From contig JAKFFO010000125.1 of NCBI GenBank assembly GCA_036675035.1, positions 1 to 63,687 of the forward strand: a stretch of 63,687 nucleotides of DNA, in the 5' to 3' direction. Position numbers and translations under genes: made by a program. Below the pieces are notes generated by a model. The model did no database searches and was not told where the DNA came from. It saw only the letters and a list, made by a program, of their open reading frames with translations. Shown here one piece after another: positions 41,859-50,789 of the stretch; the first letter of the stretch is position 1, and each line of letters starts with the position of its first letter. The stretch is from MESE01 sp036675035 (GTDB taxonomy: Bacteria; Pseudomonadota; Gammaproteobacteria; Burkholderiales; Burkholderiaceae_D).

Positions 41859-42833
41859 ATGATTACTGTGTCATTTGACCGCTACGCATTGCGCAAATTT
41901 GCGTGTGCCGGCGCTGCAACAATATTATTGGCGTCTTGCGGTGGCGGGGGCGGCGGCTCACCATCCGCTGACGGTACCGCGCAAGATGAATATTTGAAAA
42001 CCACGAACACGAACGCCAATTCCAACGCACATCCGACCTCACCGGAATCGACGACCGAGACGCCTTCGACAACATCACCGACGACTACGCCTCCGACCAC
42101 CACCACACCCCCGACCACCACCGCGCCGACGACCGGCGCACCGGCACCTTACGGGCAGGATGCATCGGCTTACGCGCTGTCGTTTTCAGATGAATTCGAC
42201 AACGGCTTCCGCACCAGCATCTGGAACGACACCGTCTGGTACGAAAGTCCGAACGCCACCAAGAATTACACGGTTGAAAACGGCGCGCTCAAGATCTGGC
42301 CCCAACGCGATGCCTCCGGCCGTTTCTTCAACCGCGCGGTCGACACCGACGGCAAGTATTACCAGACCTACGGTTATTTCGAAATCGAAGCCAAGCTGCC
42401 AGTCGGCAAAGGCGTGTGGCCGGCATTCTGGCTGTTCAACCATATCGATGCGCGGCGTCCCGAGATCGATGTGATGGAAGCGTACCCAGGCGGCGGCCCG
42501 AACAGCGGCTGGGGCGATGCGAACCTGCATCCGGTGGCGTTTGCTGCGACCGTGTGGCGCGATGAAACCGTGATGGCCGGTACCAAGACGATTGCGACCA
42601 CCGACCTGTCGGCGGGTTTCCACAAGTACGCAGTCAAGTGGGAGCCGAACAAGCAGACCTTCTACTTCGATGGCAAGGAATTCTATTCGGTCAACGTATC
42701 GATGCCTGATCCGATGTACCTGATGCTCGATCTCTGGTACGGCAGCGCGAGCGGCCAGCCGGACGATTCGACCCCGCAAGGCAAGGGCAATTCGTTTGAA
42801 GTCAACTATATCCGTGCATGGCAATTCAAGTGA
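41859..42833 (+). CDS. GH16 family glycoside hydrolase lipoprotein (second copy)
   Basis: A 324-residue paralogue of the previous gene, also a lipoprotein (LASC, Cys27). It has the same catalytic motif EIDVMEA (E202, D204, E207) and nearly the same core. It differs by a 30-residue Thr/Pro-rich linker (about 66-95) in place of the Ser/Gly linker. The start at 41859 is chosen from alignment with the first copy and GAAAGAGG; the frame is open to 41817. Tandem duplication is supported by similar leaders and terminators. Probably a second polymer-cleaving enzyme of different reach or specificity. Confidence 0.92.
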   Translation: MITVSFDRYALRKFACAGAATILLASCGGGGGGSPSADGTAQDEYLKTTNTNANSNAHPTSPESTTETPSTTSPTTTPPTTTTPPTTTAPTTGAPAPYGQDASAYALSFSDEFDNGFRTSIWNDTVWYESPNATKNYTVENGALKIWPQRDASGRFFNRAVDTDGKYYQTYGYFEIEAKLPVGKGVWPAFWLFNHIDARRPEIDVMEAYPGGGPNSGWGDANLHPVAFAATVWRDETVMAGTKTIATTDLSAGFHKYAVKWEPNKQTFYFDGKEFYSVNVSMPDPMYLMLDLWYGSASGQPDDSTPQGKGNSFEVNYIRAWQFK

Positions 42834-42915
42834 TCGCACCAATGAAAGGCGGCTCGGAACACGCAATATGACTGCGTTGATCTGAGCGCCACCAGGTGCG
42901 AAGCAGGACAACGAA

Positions 42916-42942
42916 GGCCGGCAATATTTGCCGGCCTTTTTT
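42916..42942 (+). terminator. Rho-independent terminator after the second GH16 gene
   Basis: GGCCGGC-AATATTT-GCCGGCC followed by six T. It resembles the terminator after the first copy, differing by one or two loop bases and a longer stem. Confidence 0.9.
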
Positions 42943-43139
42943 ATCGCCTTGCAAAGACTGCGGTAATCGACCGATGGTTGACCGAAAACAATAGCCTTGG
43001 CCAGTGCGGCATTTATTCTCCAAAAGCAAGGCTATGCGGGCTGATTGGCTGCGGATTACGCGGTTTCTTGCTCCGTCGCACATTCAGTTGCCCCGTGCCG
43101 TTGTACAAAAGCGGAACTTGACGATGCAAAGGTGGGAGC

Positions 43140-44933
43140 ATGGACAGAACCAGGACCAATGGATTTTTAGGACCAGTGCGATGTATCGCTGCGGTAGCGC
43201 TGGTTGCGCTTTCTTCGGCTGGCAACGCGGCGCGTGCTGACGCCGATTCTCCTTCCTCGATCCAGCAAAAATCTTCCGATGCATCGGCGTCCAGGAACAA
43301 CGCAACGGACATCTCGAAACATGCAAGGCGCGCCAAGCCCTCGGATGAAATGCTCCCGGTGCCGACCAGTATCGTCAACGGCGCCATCATTCAGTTGAAA
43401 TGCGGACGGACTTATCACGGGACGCTGAATCTGGCCGGAAAATCCAATGTCACGGTAAAAACTGCCGGCAGCTGCGGCAGGGCCATCATCTCGCCAGGCA
43501 AACCCATCAGTGGATGGAAACTGCATCGGGATAACGTTTATTCGGCACCGGTCGAGTTCGCGCCGGTACAGGTGTCGGTCAATGAAAAGCCCCTCGCGCT
43601 GGCGCATTATCCGAATCAGCCGCAAACCTGGGCAAAAGCAAAGCGCAACGGCACCGACAGCTTGCGGCATACGTTGCCGAACGACGATCTGGCCGGCGCA
43701 TTGCTGGTATTTCGCGCCAACGAATGGCTGATCGAGACACGGCCGGTCAAGGATTATGTGGACGGGACGATCGTACTGGCGTCGAAGGTGCCGGATGCAT
43801 TCGATCTGAATCCGGAAAATGAATTTTATGTTGAAGGAAAATTGTGGATGCTCGATTCGCCCGGCGAATGGGCAGTCAGCAAGGGCCGCTTGTACGTGTG
43901 GGCGCCCGACGGGAAATCGCCGGAAGGCCGGGTATGGGCGGCGCCGAAAGAGAGCGGAATCAACGCCAACGATTCGATCAACGTAACGATCGACGACGTC
44001 AAGATATTCTCGGCTGCCAACGGCATCGAAGGCACCGGCTCCACCAATCTGCGTATCGTCAATTCCGAAATCCTGAACAGTTCGGAAGACGGCATGTTCG
44101 TCGGCGGCACCGGCCTGGTAATCGACAATGCCCGCGTCACCAACTCGGTCAAAAACGGCATCTACGGTTATTACGGAAGCACCGGGTCGGTGATCACCAA
44201 TTCGACGATCGCATCGACCGGCATGATCGGCATGCCGAAACGTTCCAAAGGCGGAATCGTTTTCGAAGAAGGATCGGGGCAGCGTATCGAAAACAACAAG
44301 GTCGTCAATTCGTCCTACATCGGGATCCGCGTCCATAAAAACGCGATCGTAAGAAACAATTTCATCGATGGCGCCTGCCTGATCCTGACCGATTGCGGTG
44401 GCATCTATACTTTCGCGCGCGACAAGTTGCCTTCCAATGTGCTGATCGAAGGAAATACCATCAAGAACCTGGCGCAGCGCTACGCATTCGCAGTGTACCT
44501 GGACGATTATGCGAACGGCGTTACCGTGACCGGGAACACGATCACGAACAATCCCAGCGGCGTCATGATGCACAACGGCTTCAACAACCTGGTGACGAAG
44601 AACGTGTTTTCATCGAGCGGCTATGAGCACATCCTGTTCAATGAGACCAGCTCGACGGCCAGCATTCACCTCAATCACATTGTCGACAACATATTCATAT
44701 CGACGCGCGGCGAGATGACGTATCGCTTATGGAGCGGCCTGGATAATTTGAGCGTCAAGAACTTCGGGAGGTTCAACAGGAACACCTATACCGGCGGGAC
44801 CGGCGCATTCGCCGAGATCAACGGCATCGGCACGCTGAGTTATGCAAAATGGAAGGCGAAGATGAAGCAGGACGATCGTTCCATTCTGAAGCTCGCGGAT
44901 ATCAGGCGCAGGACCTCCGTCGGTTCATTTTGA
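43140..44933 (+). CDS. Secreted right-handed parallel beta-helix protein, possible polysaccharide lyase or epimerase
   Basis: A 597-residue secreted protein: signal peptide (IAAVALVALSSAGNAARA), then many PbH1-type repeats: NVTIDDVKIFSAANGIEG, LRIVNSEILNSSEDGMFVG, RIENNKVVNSSYIGIRVHKN, NVLIEGNTIKNLAQRY and GVTVTGNTITNNPSG. This fold is used by pectate and alginate lyases and C5 epimerases; I cannot identify the catalytic residues. It follows the two GH16 genes on the same strand and probably belongs to polymer modification or degradation. AAGG lies seven bases upstream of the ATG. Confidence 0.82.
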   Translation: MDRTRTNGFLGPVRCIAAVALVALSSAGNAARADADSPSSIQQKSSDASASRNNATDISKHARRAKPSDEMLPVPTSIVNGAIIQLKCGRTYHGTLNLAGKSNVTVKTAGSCGRAIISPGKPISGWKLHRDNVYSAPVEFAPVQVSVNEKPLALAHYPNQPQTWAKAKRNGTDSLRHTLPNDDLAGALLVFRANEWLIETRPVKDYVDGTIVLASKVPDAFDLNPENEFYVEGKLWMLDSPGEWAVSKGRLYVWAPDGKSPEGRVWAAPKESGINANDSINVTIDDVKIFSAANGIEGTGSTNLRIVNSEILNSSEDGMFVGGTGLVIDNARVTNSVKNGIYGYYGSTGSVITNSTIASTGMIGMPKRSKGGIVFEEGSGQRIENNKVVNSSYIGIRVHKNAIVRNNFIDGACLILTDCGGIYTFARDKLPSNVLIEGNTIKNLAQRYAFAVYLDDYANGVTVTGNTITNNPSGVMMHNGFNNLVTKNVFSSSGYEHILFNETSSTASIHLNHIVDNIFISTRGEMTYRLWSGLDNLSVKNFGRFNRNTYTGGTGAFAEINGIGTLSYAKWKAKMKQDDRSILKLADIRRRTSVGSF

Positions 44934-45152
44934 AAGTGAGGCGATTTCATGATGCGCATGATGCGGTGTGGGCCCAGGCCGTGAATACGACCTTGCGGCA
45001 GGCCGGATGATTGCCGATACATGATGTAGGCCGGGCCGCCGGCAGGCTGCTGGAGCAGGCAGCCGGTATGCAAGGTGCGGTGCTTTTACGGCCGGAACTT
45101 GAACGGCGCGCGGGCATATAAGCCAAATACCCGCATGCCGTCCTCTGAACAC

Positions 45153-46082
45153 TCAAACGCTCCTGGAAAAGACTTTCTGTACCTTGCGCAAGCTTTTCGA
45201 CACGACAGGAGACGAGTCGATCGAAGCCTTGAGATCCATTTTCAGCTTCAGCATCATCGTGTAGTCCTGCTGGGTGCGATAGAAGTTCATGCCGTTATAG
45301 ATCTTGTATGTCACATCCTTGACGCCGAATATGTTGCCAAACTTGAATTGGGACGGCATGTAATGTGCCGTCATGGATTTTCTGGAAAAGCTCGGGTCAA
45401 TGGTCGGTAATGCGCCGTGAATCGTGCGTGAATTCCAGAACAGCACGTCGCCCTTTTTCAAGGCCGGTGCATACACCTGTTCGGGGTGCGTTTCGACGTA
45501 AGCCGCAATGCGTTTCTGCCATGCCGCATGTTCCAGGCCTGGCGTGTCGCTGTGAAAATTCAGCAAATGCGATTTCGGCACGACAAAAAACCTGCCGGCG
45601 CGCTCGTCGATATCTTCCAGTGCAATCCAGGAGGCGAGCAGATGACCGTGCGGAACCGAATCCAGATACCACCAGTCCTGATGCGGCACGGTTTCGGTAT
45701 TCGCATCGAACAGCATGGTTTGCATCAGATTGAACGAGTCGTAGCCGGTTACTTCCTTTAGTGCAGCGCGCATGTTTGCGCTCGTATAGATATCCCGCGC
45801 TGCGCGGCTGAATTCGGAAAATTTCTGGTAATCGTGAATATCGAGGTAGCTCTGTTTCACGTAACCGTGTTCAGTCAATTCATTCGGCTCGTAGGCATCG
45901 GTGCTCTGCCGGAAAAACGGGTAGCTGCTCGGCACCAGATCGGCCTGATAGCGTACCAGAACGCGGTCGATCAGCTTTTCAGGAATAACTCCGCGACAGA
46001 GGTAATAGCCGTTTTCCTCGTAATATTCCTGAGCTTCTGCTTTCATTTCGCCTGGTTTTTCTTGTGCAACAACATCGCTCAT
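45153..46082 (-). CDS. Phytanoyl-CoA dioxygenase (PhyH) family protein
   Basis: A 309-residue Fe(II)/2-oxoglutarate-dependent oxygenase. The metal ligands fit the pattern H-x-D ... H: PHQDWWYLD near residue 170 and TIHGALPT near 255, with an Arg after it (FSRKSM). The PhyH family hydroxylates lipids, sugars or small metabolites. Start 46082 has GGAG six bases before; the ATG at 46088 is an alternative. It is convergent with the beta-helix gene. Its role in this locus is open; it may hydroxylate a lipid carrier or a sugar. Confidence 0.82.
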   Translation of the reverse strand: MSDVVAQEKPGEMKAEAQEYYEENGYYLCRGVIPEKLIDRVLVRYQADLVPSSYPFFRQSTDAYEPNELTEHGYVKQSYLDIHDYQKFSEFSRAARDIYTSANMRAALKEVTGYDSFNLMQTMLFDANTETVPHQDWWYLDSVPHGHLLASWIALEDIDERAGRFFVVPKSHLLNFHSDTPGLEHAAWQKRIAAYVETHPEQVYAPALKKGDVLFWNSRTIHGALPTIDPSFSRKSMTAHYMPSQFKFGNIFGVKDVTYKIYNGMNFYRTQQDYTMMLKLKMDLKASIDSSPVVSKSLRKVQKVFSRSV

Positions 46083-46457
46083 TTGCATCTCCGTAATTAG
46101 TCTGTCTGATAGTGCCGGGCGGGCCGCGCGGCTGGAATGGGCAAGCGGGCAATCACGATGTCTGGAAATGCAAGCGAACGACACAGCGCTGCAACAGACT
46201 CATCGACTGTCTGACTTGAAACTATACGGTTCGCGCGACATCTGAAATTGAGAGGGATCAATCGGCTGCGAACTAGCGGTAATTTGCTTGCATGCGGGCG
46301 AGCGGGAGATGCCGGAGCGAGCAATCCAGGCCCAAGTTGACGGAGAGGCCGGTCGCCGCTTCCGGCTAAAATACGATCTTGGCGCTTCAATGACATGGTT
46401 TCAGTATGCGAAGCGGCCCAACGGCAGACCGCGCCTGTTTGAATCATTCAATACATC
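46083..46457. other. Intergenic region
   Basis: About 375 bases between divergently read genes, with no supported gene. It should contain promoters for the dioxygenase (minus strand) and the small Cys-rich gene (plus strand); nothing else is evident. Confidence 0.45.
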
Positions 46458-46667
46458 ATGGCCACACATCGCATTCCAATCGACGATCCCGCCCCGACAC
46501 CGCCGGCCCCGCCCGATGACGGCGAATGCTGCCAGAGTGGGTGCAACCCTTGTGTCTTTGATCTGTATGAAGACGCAGTCGACCGCTATCGGATCGAATA
46601 CCGGGCGTGGGAGCAACGACGCGCAGCCCGGAAGAATGATGCCGGCCGGGTGAAGAAGAAAAAATGA
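46458..46667 (+). CDS. Oxidoreductase-like domain small protein
   Basis: A 69-residue protein with a Pro-rich N-terminus (PIDDPAPTPPAPPDD) then ECCQSGCNPCVFDLYEDA, the cysteine pattern of the Oxidored-like domain (CCxSGCxxCVxD), ending in a very basic tail (KNDAGRVKKKK). The domain is small and found at the N-terminus of some oxidoreductases or alone in proteobacteria; the cysteines may bind metal or redox-active groups. No direct function is known. It is convergent with the glycosyltransferase gene that follows. Confidence 0.82.
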   Translation: MATHRIPIDDPAPTPPAPPDDGECCQSGCNPCVFDLYEDAVDRYRIEYRAWEQRRAARKNDAGRVKKKK

Positions 46668-46686
46668 CCGGCGTGGCGCACCGGCG

Positions 46687-47448
46687 TCATTTATCCTGCA
46701 GTTTTCTCGTGATCAGCTGCCGTGACAGTCCGATGATAAACAGCGTATTGGTCACCATGTAGCGCTTGAGCAGGCGCTGCGGATCCGATCCCAGCCGATA
46801 CAGCCATTCCAGCCCGTTGCGCTGCCACCAGAGCGGTGCACGTTTCACGGTGCCGGAATGATAGTCAAATGCTGCGCCGACTCCGATCATCACCGCATTC
46901 ACGCGGCCACGATGTGCCGCCATCCATTTTTCCTGCTTCGGGCATCCGAGCCCGACGAAAACAACGTTGGCGCCGGAGCGGTTGATCATGTCCACTTCGG
47001 CTTCGTCTTCATCGTCGGACAACGGGCGAAAAGGCGGGGAATGCATGCCGCTTACCTGCAGGCGCGGGAAGCTGGCGGCAATGTGCTCCTGGAGCCGGCC
47101 CAGGGTTTTTTGCGTGCTTCCATAGAAAAAAACCGATTGCCCCAGCCGCTCGGCCTCAGCCAGGTATTTCCACATCAGGTCCGGCCCATTTACCCTTTCC
47201 TGGGTTGCACAGCCGAAGCGGCGCAGGGTCCATGCAATCGGAGCGCCATCCGGCGTTGACATATCGGCATTATTGATCACCGACTTGAATTCCGGATCGC
47301 GGGTTGCGGTCACCACCGAATGCACATTGCATATGCAGACATAACGCGACTCGCGCACCGCGGCCCATCCGATGATTCTTTCGATGGCATCGTTCCACGA
47401 CAGCGCGTCAATGCTCGCGCCAAGCACCGAATGGATTTTACGCGGCAT
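46687..47448 (-). CDS. WecB/TagA/CpsF family glycosyltransferase
   Basis: A 253-residue GT26 enzyme that adds an N-acetylmannosaminuronate-like or other sugar to a lipid-linked intermediate. The family motifs TPDGAPIAW, NGPDLMW, VGLGCPKQEKWM and GVGAAFDYHSGTVKRAP with GLEWLYRL are all visible. The C-terminus is a short amphipathic region (FIIGLSRQLITRKL) used for membrane association. It overlaps the preceding GT4 gene by 11 bases on the same strand, so the two are coupled. The exact donor sugar is unknown. Confidence 0.93.
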   Translation of the reverse strand: MPRKIHSVLGASIDALSWNDAIERIIGWAAVRESRYVCICNVHSVVTATRDPEFKSVINNADMSTPDGAPIAWTLRRFGCATQERVNGPDLMWKYLAEAERLGQSVFFYGSTQKTLGRLQEHIAASFPRLQVSGMHSPPFRPLSDDEDEAEVDMINRSGANVVFVGLGCPKQEKWMAAHRGRVNAVMIGVGAAFDYHSGTVKRAPLWWQRNGLEWLYRLGSDPQRLLKRYMVTNTLFIIGLSRQLITRKLQDK

Positions 47449-48604
47449 CGCGCACCCGGCTTGCTGCGATTGCTTCCTGATATATGTTCATCAGCAGTTC
47501 GTAATTGAGTTGGGGAGTAAATCTGGTTTCATATTCGGTACGGGCCGCCTGTCCCATCCGCAGCATTTCCGCCGGATGCGATTGCGCCCATGCGATTTTT
47601 TCTGCCAGGTCGGCGGCATCGCCCGGATTGACCAGTAATCCGTTGACGCCGTCCGAGATCAGTTCGCCAAGGCCGCCGTGGCGGCTCGCGATGACCGGTG
47701 TGCCGCACGCGAATGCTTCGATCGCAACCAATCCGAATGTTTCGTAACAGGTGCTGGGTGCAACCAGGAACTGCGCCTCGCGCATCAGATCGAGCACCTG
47801 GTCTGATGTTTTGGGGCCGAGGTAGTTGTCGCCGAAAGCTTGCCGTACTTCTGCGTCGAGCGGGCCGGCGCCGACGATCCGGATCGATGTCGTGCTCAGT
47901 TTCGCAATCGCGCGGATCAGGACGTCGAGTCCTTTTTCATGCGACAGGCGCCCGACGAAAAGTCCGCCATTGCGATTCTCCCAGGTTGGCGTTCGATCCG
48001 ACGCGACAAAATTCGGCTTGATCCGGATCAGGTGCTCCGGCAATCCGCCCTTGATGAATTTTTCCCGGCAAAATGAATTCAGCGCGATATAGCGCGCGAT
48101 CTTTCCGCTGTAGGTGCCGATTGCACGGTGCGTTGCAAGCATGCCGCTTACGACGGCGGATTGCACCGCCGAGTCGCGATAACATTTCCGCGAGACCGCA
48201 CGCCATGGCACTTTCCCGATGCAGTCTTCGCATACCTTGCCATCCCGGAGCAGCATGGCCTGCGGGCACAGCAGGCGGAAATTGTGCAGCGTCTGAACCA
48301 CTGGCACCTTCCAGCGTGCAGCCGCCCAGTAAAGCGACGGCGAAATCAGCGGGAGCGTATTGTGAACATGGATCAGATCGGGCCTGAAGGTCTCGCACAA
48401 GCGGCTGACATCGTCGGCCGATCTGCGCGCCCAGATCGATGAAATCGCCGCCGCCGGACGCGGCATCAACTCGAGCTCGTCATTGTGCCGCTGGTACAGC
48501 GCGACTTCATGGCCATATGAACGCAGCAGCGATACTTCTGCATCGACCACCGCGTCTTCGCCGCCGCGATGTTGGTAGGCATTGTGCGCGATCAGAATTT
48601 TCAT
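47438..48604 (-). CDS. Glycosyltransferase family 4 protein
   Basis: A 388-residue GT-B enzyme starting MKILIAHNAYQHRGGEDAVV. It has VVQTLHNFRLLCP, the C-terminal FVGRLSHEKGLDVLI and the donor-binding EX7E motif as ETFGLVAIEAFACGTPVIA. It contains a Cys-rich loop (CEDCIGKVPWRAVSRKC). The frame extends upstream to 48742 without a proper start; ATG 48604 fits the family. It precedes the WecB-type gene and overlaps it. Confidence 0.92.
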   Translation of the reverse strand: MKILIAHNAYQHRGGEDAVVDAEVSLLRSYGHEVALYQRHNDELELMPRPAAAISSIWARRSADDVSRLCETFRPDLIHVHNTLPLISPSLYWAAARWKVPVVQTLHNFRLLCPQAMLLRDGKVCEDCIGKVPWRAVSRKCYRDSAVQSAVVSGMLATHRAIGTYSGKIARYIALNSFCREKFIKGGLPEHLIRIKPNFVASDRTPTWENRNGGLFVGRLSHEKGLDVLIRAIAKLSTTSIRIVGAGPLDAEVRQAFGDNYLGPKTSDQVLDLMREAQFLVAPSTCYETFGLVAIEAFACGTPVIASRHGGLGELISDGVNGLLVNPGDAADLAEKIAWAQSHPAEMLRMGQAARTEYETRFTPQLNYELLMNIYQEAIAASRVRDAA

Positions 48605-49171
48605 ATCAAAACATAGTGCGATGCAGACGCTCTGAAAGAGTGGAGGGAAGGGCGGGTAACGGGTGCGCTGCGACGCACGTCCGGGCATTTTCTTTCTTAA
48701 CGGCAGTGTGCTTATTTGACACCGGACCGGCCGCAGCGGCACTGACGATAGTCAACAAGCGCTTCAATTGAAGCGGATGCGCGCGCCGCAGGTGAAAGCT
48801 GAATGCGCCAAAGAATGAAGCGATGCGTGATGCTGCCGTTTACTTCCTCAAGATTCATCAATCTGTCACATTTCCCGCCTCGGAATTTCCCATTTTATGA
48901 GCGAGGGCATGGGCTCTCCGATTCTTCACTGCTTCAATTCTGCCGCCGACCGGCGGCTACGGACGCGGACTTTTTTCAATTATCCGGATCGACACCTTGT
49001 CGGAATCCGCGCACCGCTGCATTGCCGTCTGTTTCTTGTTCTTTCACAAATCGACCATTCCGGTTTCCAGTGAATATTCATAAGGAACATGATTTTGCGG
49101 GGCTGAGACTGGTTTGATATCGCTGCGTACCGCAGCTTTCCCGGAGATCTTCACGAATAAGGAGAAAATAA
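48605..49171. other. Intergenic region between divergent genes
   Basis: About 570 bases. No gene is supported; plus-strand frames have no signature. It must contain promoters for the minus-strand GT4-WecB pair and the plus-strand methyltransferase; a clear AAGGAG is present just before the latter. Confidence 0.45.
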
Positions 49172-49900
49172 TTGAAGAATGCGATGGATGCACAATACAG
49201 TCCGATCCCTGCGGGAAGTTCTCTGGAAAAGATGCTGGCTGCGCAACGGCGGCGTCTGTTCGACGCATTCATGGCTTTCAAGCAGAGTGCGCCCGATGGA
49301 ACCATTCTGGATGTCGGCGCCATGCCGGCAGCAATGCTGGAAGGCGCAGACTATTTGATGGAACGAACCGATCCGGCTGACCGTGCGCGCATTACATCTT
49401 GCCGGATCGCGCCGCACATCGGCAAGGCTTCCCCTTTGTCGAATGAAGGGCAAGGATTCCGCAAGGTGGGGAGTCGGCACCTGCCTTATGCGGATGGCGA
49501 GTTCGATTGGGTATTCTGCAATGAAACCATCGAGCGCATCGGCAGTTTCGAGCGCCAGTACGAGTTGCTGAAAGAGCTGATGCGAGTATCGCGCCGCGGT
49601 ATTTTTGTCACCACGTCGAATCGCTGGTATCCGATCGAATTTAATACCGCCCGTGCGTTTCTGCACTGGCTTCCCGATGCATGGTGGCGGCGTATCCTGA
49701 AGCTGTCCGGAAAGGAAAAATGGGCCAGCGAATCGGCTCTCAGCCTGCTGGATGCGGAGGGCTTGAAGGAACTTACCAACCTGCTGCCGGGAAAGCCGAA
49801 AAGCGAAATCGGGCATATCCGCCTGTTCGGAATGAAAGCGCATTTCTTCCTGCAGATCAGGAAGGCTGGACCAAAGCAGGAGCAGAAAGTCGACGCTTGA
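49172..49900 (+). CDS. Class I SAM-dependent methyltransferase
   Basis: A 242-residue methyltransferase of the Methyltransf_11 type: motif I TILDVGAMPAAM, then LPYADGEFDWVFCNETIERI and the strand RRGIFVTTSNRWYP. The start is TTG at 49172, with AAGGAG at the right distance (seven bases); the nearest ATG at 49184 would be too far from it. In this locus it may methylate a sugar residue of the polymer. It is the only plus-strand gene in the right arm and is convergent with the deacetylase gene. Confidence 0.85.
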   Translation: MKNAMDAQYSPIPAGSSLEKMLAAQRRRLFDAFMAFKQSAPDGTILDVGAMPAAMLEGADYLMERTDPADRARITSCRIAPHIGKASPLSNEGQGFRKVGSRHLPYADGEFDWVFCNETIERIGSFERQYELLKELMRVSRRGIFVTTSNRWYPIEFNTARAFLHWLPDAWWRRILKLSGKEKWASESALSLLDAEGLKELTNLLPGKPKSEIGHIRLFGMKAHFFLQIRKAGPKQEQKVDA

Positions 49901-50030
49901 AGTCAGACAGCAGAATCAAAAGCGCAGGAGGAAATGAAGCACAGCGATTCCGAACAGGCGTGCCGTCACGGGCAATACCAGTTGGAAGGCAACACCGCGA
50001 ACGATCGTTGAAACCAGTTTGTCTTGTGCT

Positions 50031-50759
50031 CTAGAAGAATCGAGCGGCAAGTTGTTCGTTACTGAGCCGATCCTGCGGCGCAACCCTGGATGCGATGCGG
50101 GCGAGAAGGCGATCCATCTCGGACCATGCATCAAGCCGGTCGATATCGTTCGAATGTGTCCACAGGTGAAACGACCCGCCGCGTTTCGCTGCATGCTCGA
50201 ACATTGCATGCAAACGGTCGATCCAGTTATTGTGCCGTACCGCCAGGCGCAGGCCGTTGCGCCGCTCCACCCATTTTCCGAAACGGGCATAGTTGCGAAT
50301 ATAAACGTTCCTGTCGTGCGGATAGAATTGCACGGTGGTCGGCATCTCGAATGGATTATCGCCGGCATCAAAGCACAGGTTCATCGTGGTGCGCGCGTAT
50401 CGAAATCCGGCCGCCTTGACCATGTCCGCGTCACCTTTCCGGTATTTCCCGCCCGGATAGCAAAAGCCGGTGACCTCCGTGCCAAGAATATCTTCCAGTT
50501 GTTTTTTTCCTTCGGTAATCTGGAAATGTGCTTCGGTAATGGCGACATTTTTCAGGAAACAGTGATCATAGGTATGCGAACCGATCTCGAACCGGCGTGC
50601 GAGATCGCGGATCTGCGAACCGCACATCACCGCCGGTCCTTCGCGGTTTTTAATTGGAATGAAAAAGGTGCCGTTGAGCCCGTGCTTGCTCAACAGCTCA
50701 GCCATTTTCATGTCCGAAGGATGGCCGTCGTCAATGGAACAGGTAAAAGCGACGTTCAT
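50031..50759 (-). CDS. Polysaccharide deacetylase (NodB-like)
   Basis: A 242-residue CE4-type enzyme. The first motif is CSIDDGHPSDMKMAELL with the metal-binding Asp pair, the second IGSHTYDHCFL with H-x-x-x-H, and the third region GFCYPGGKYRKGD is the usual PGG loop. It has no signal peptide, so it may act in the cytoplasm on lipid-linked sugars. ATG 50759 has GGAG upstream; a GTG at 50771 is an alternative. It is 30 bases after the GT4 gene, on the same strand. Confidence 0.88.
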   Translation of the reverse strand: MNVAFTCSIDDGHPSDMKMAELLSKHGLNGTFFIPIKNREGPAVMCGSQIRDLARRFEIGSHTYDHCFLKNVAITEAHFQITEGKKQLEDILGTEVTGFCYPGGKYRKGDADMVKAAGFRYARTTMNLCFDAGDNPFEMPTTVQFYPHDRNVYIRNYARFGKWVERRNGLRLAVRHNNWIDRLHAMFEHAAKRGGSFHLWTHSNDIDRLDAWSEMDRLLARIASRVAPQDRLSNEQLAARFF

Positions 50760-50789
50760 TGCCGGCTCCACTGAATTTTCCCCGTCCGC

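Noticed and set aside
42061..42135. Short tandem repeat of ACC/CCG-type triplets
   Set aside because: It encodes the Thr/Pro linker of the second GH16 protein, so it is a coding low-complexity tract and not a repeat array or CRISPR.
48803..49117. 104-codon plus-strand frame before the methyltransferase
   Set aside because: Ser/Cys/Phe-rich chance frame without ribosome site.
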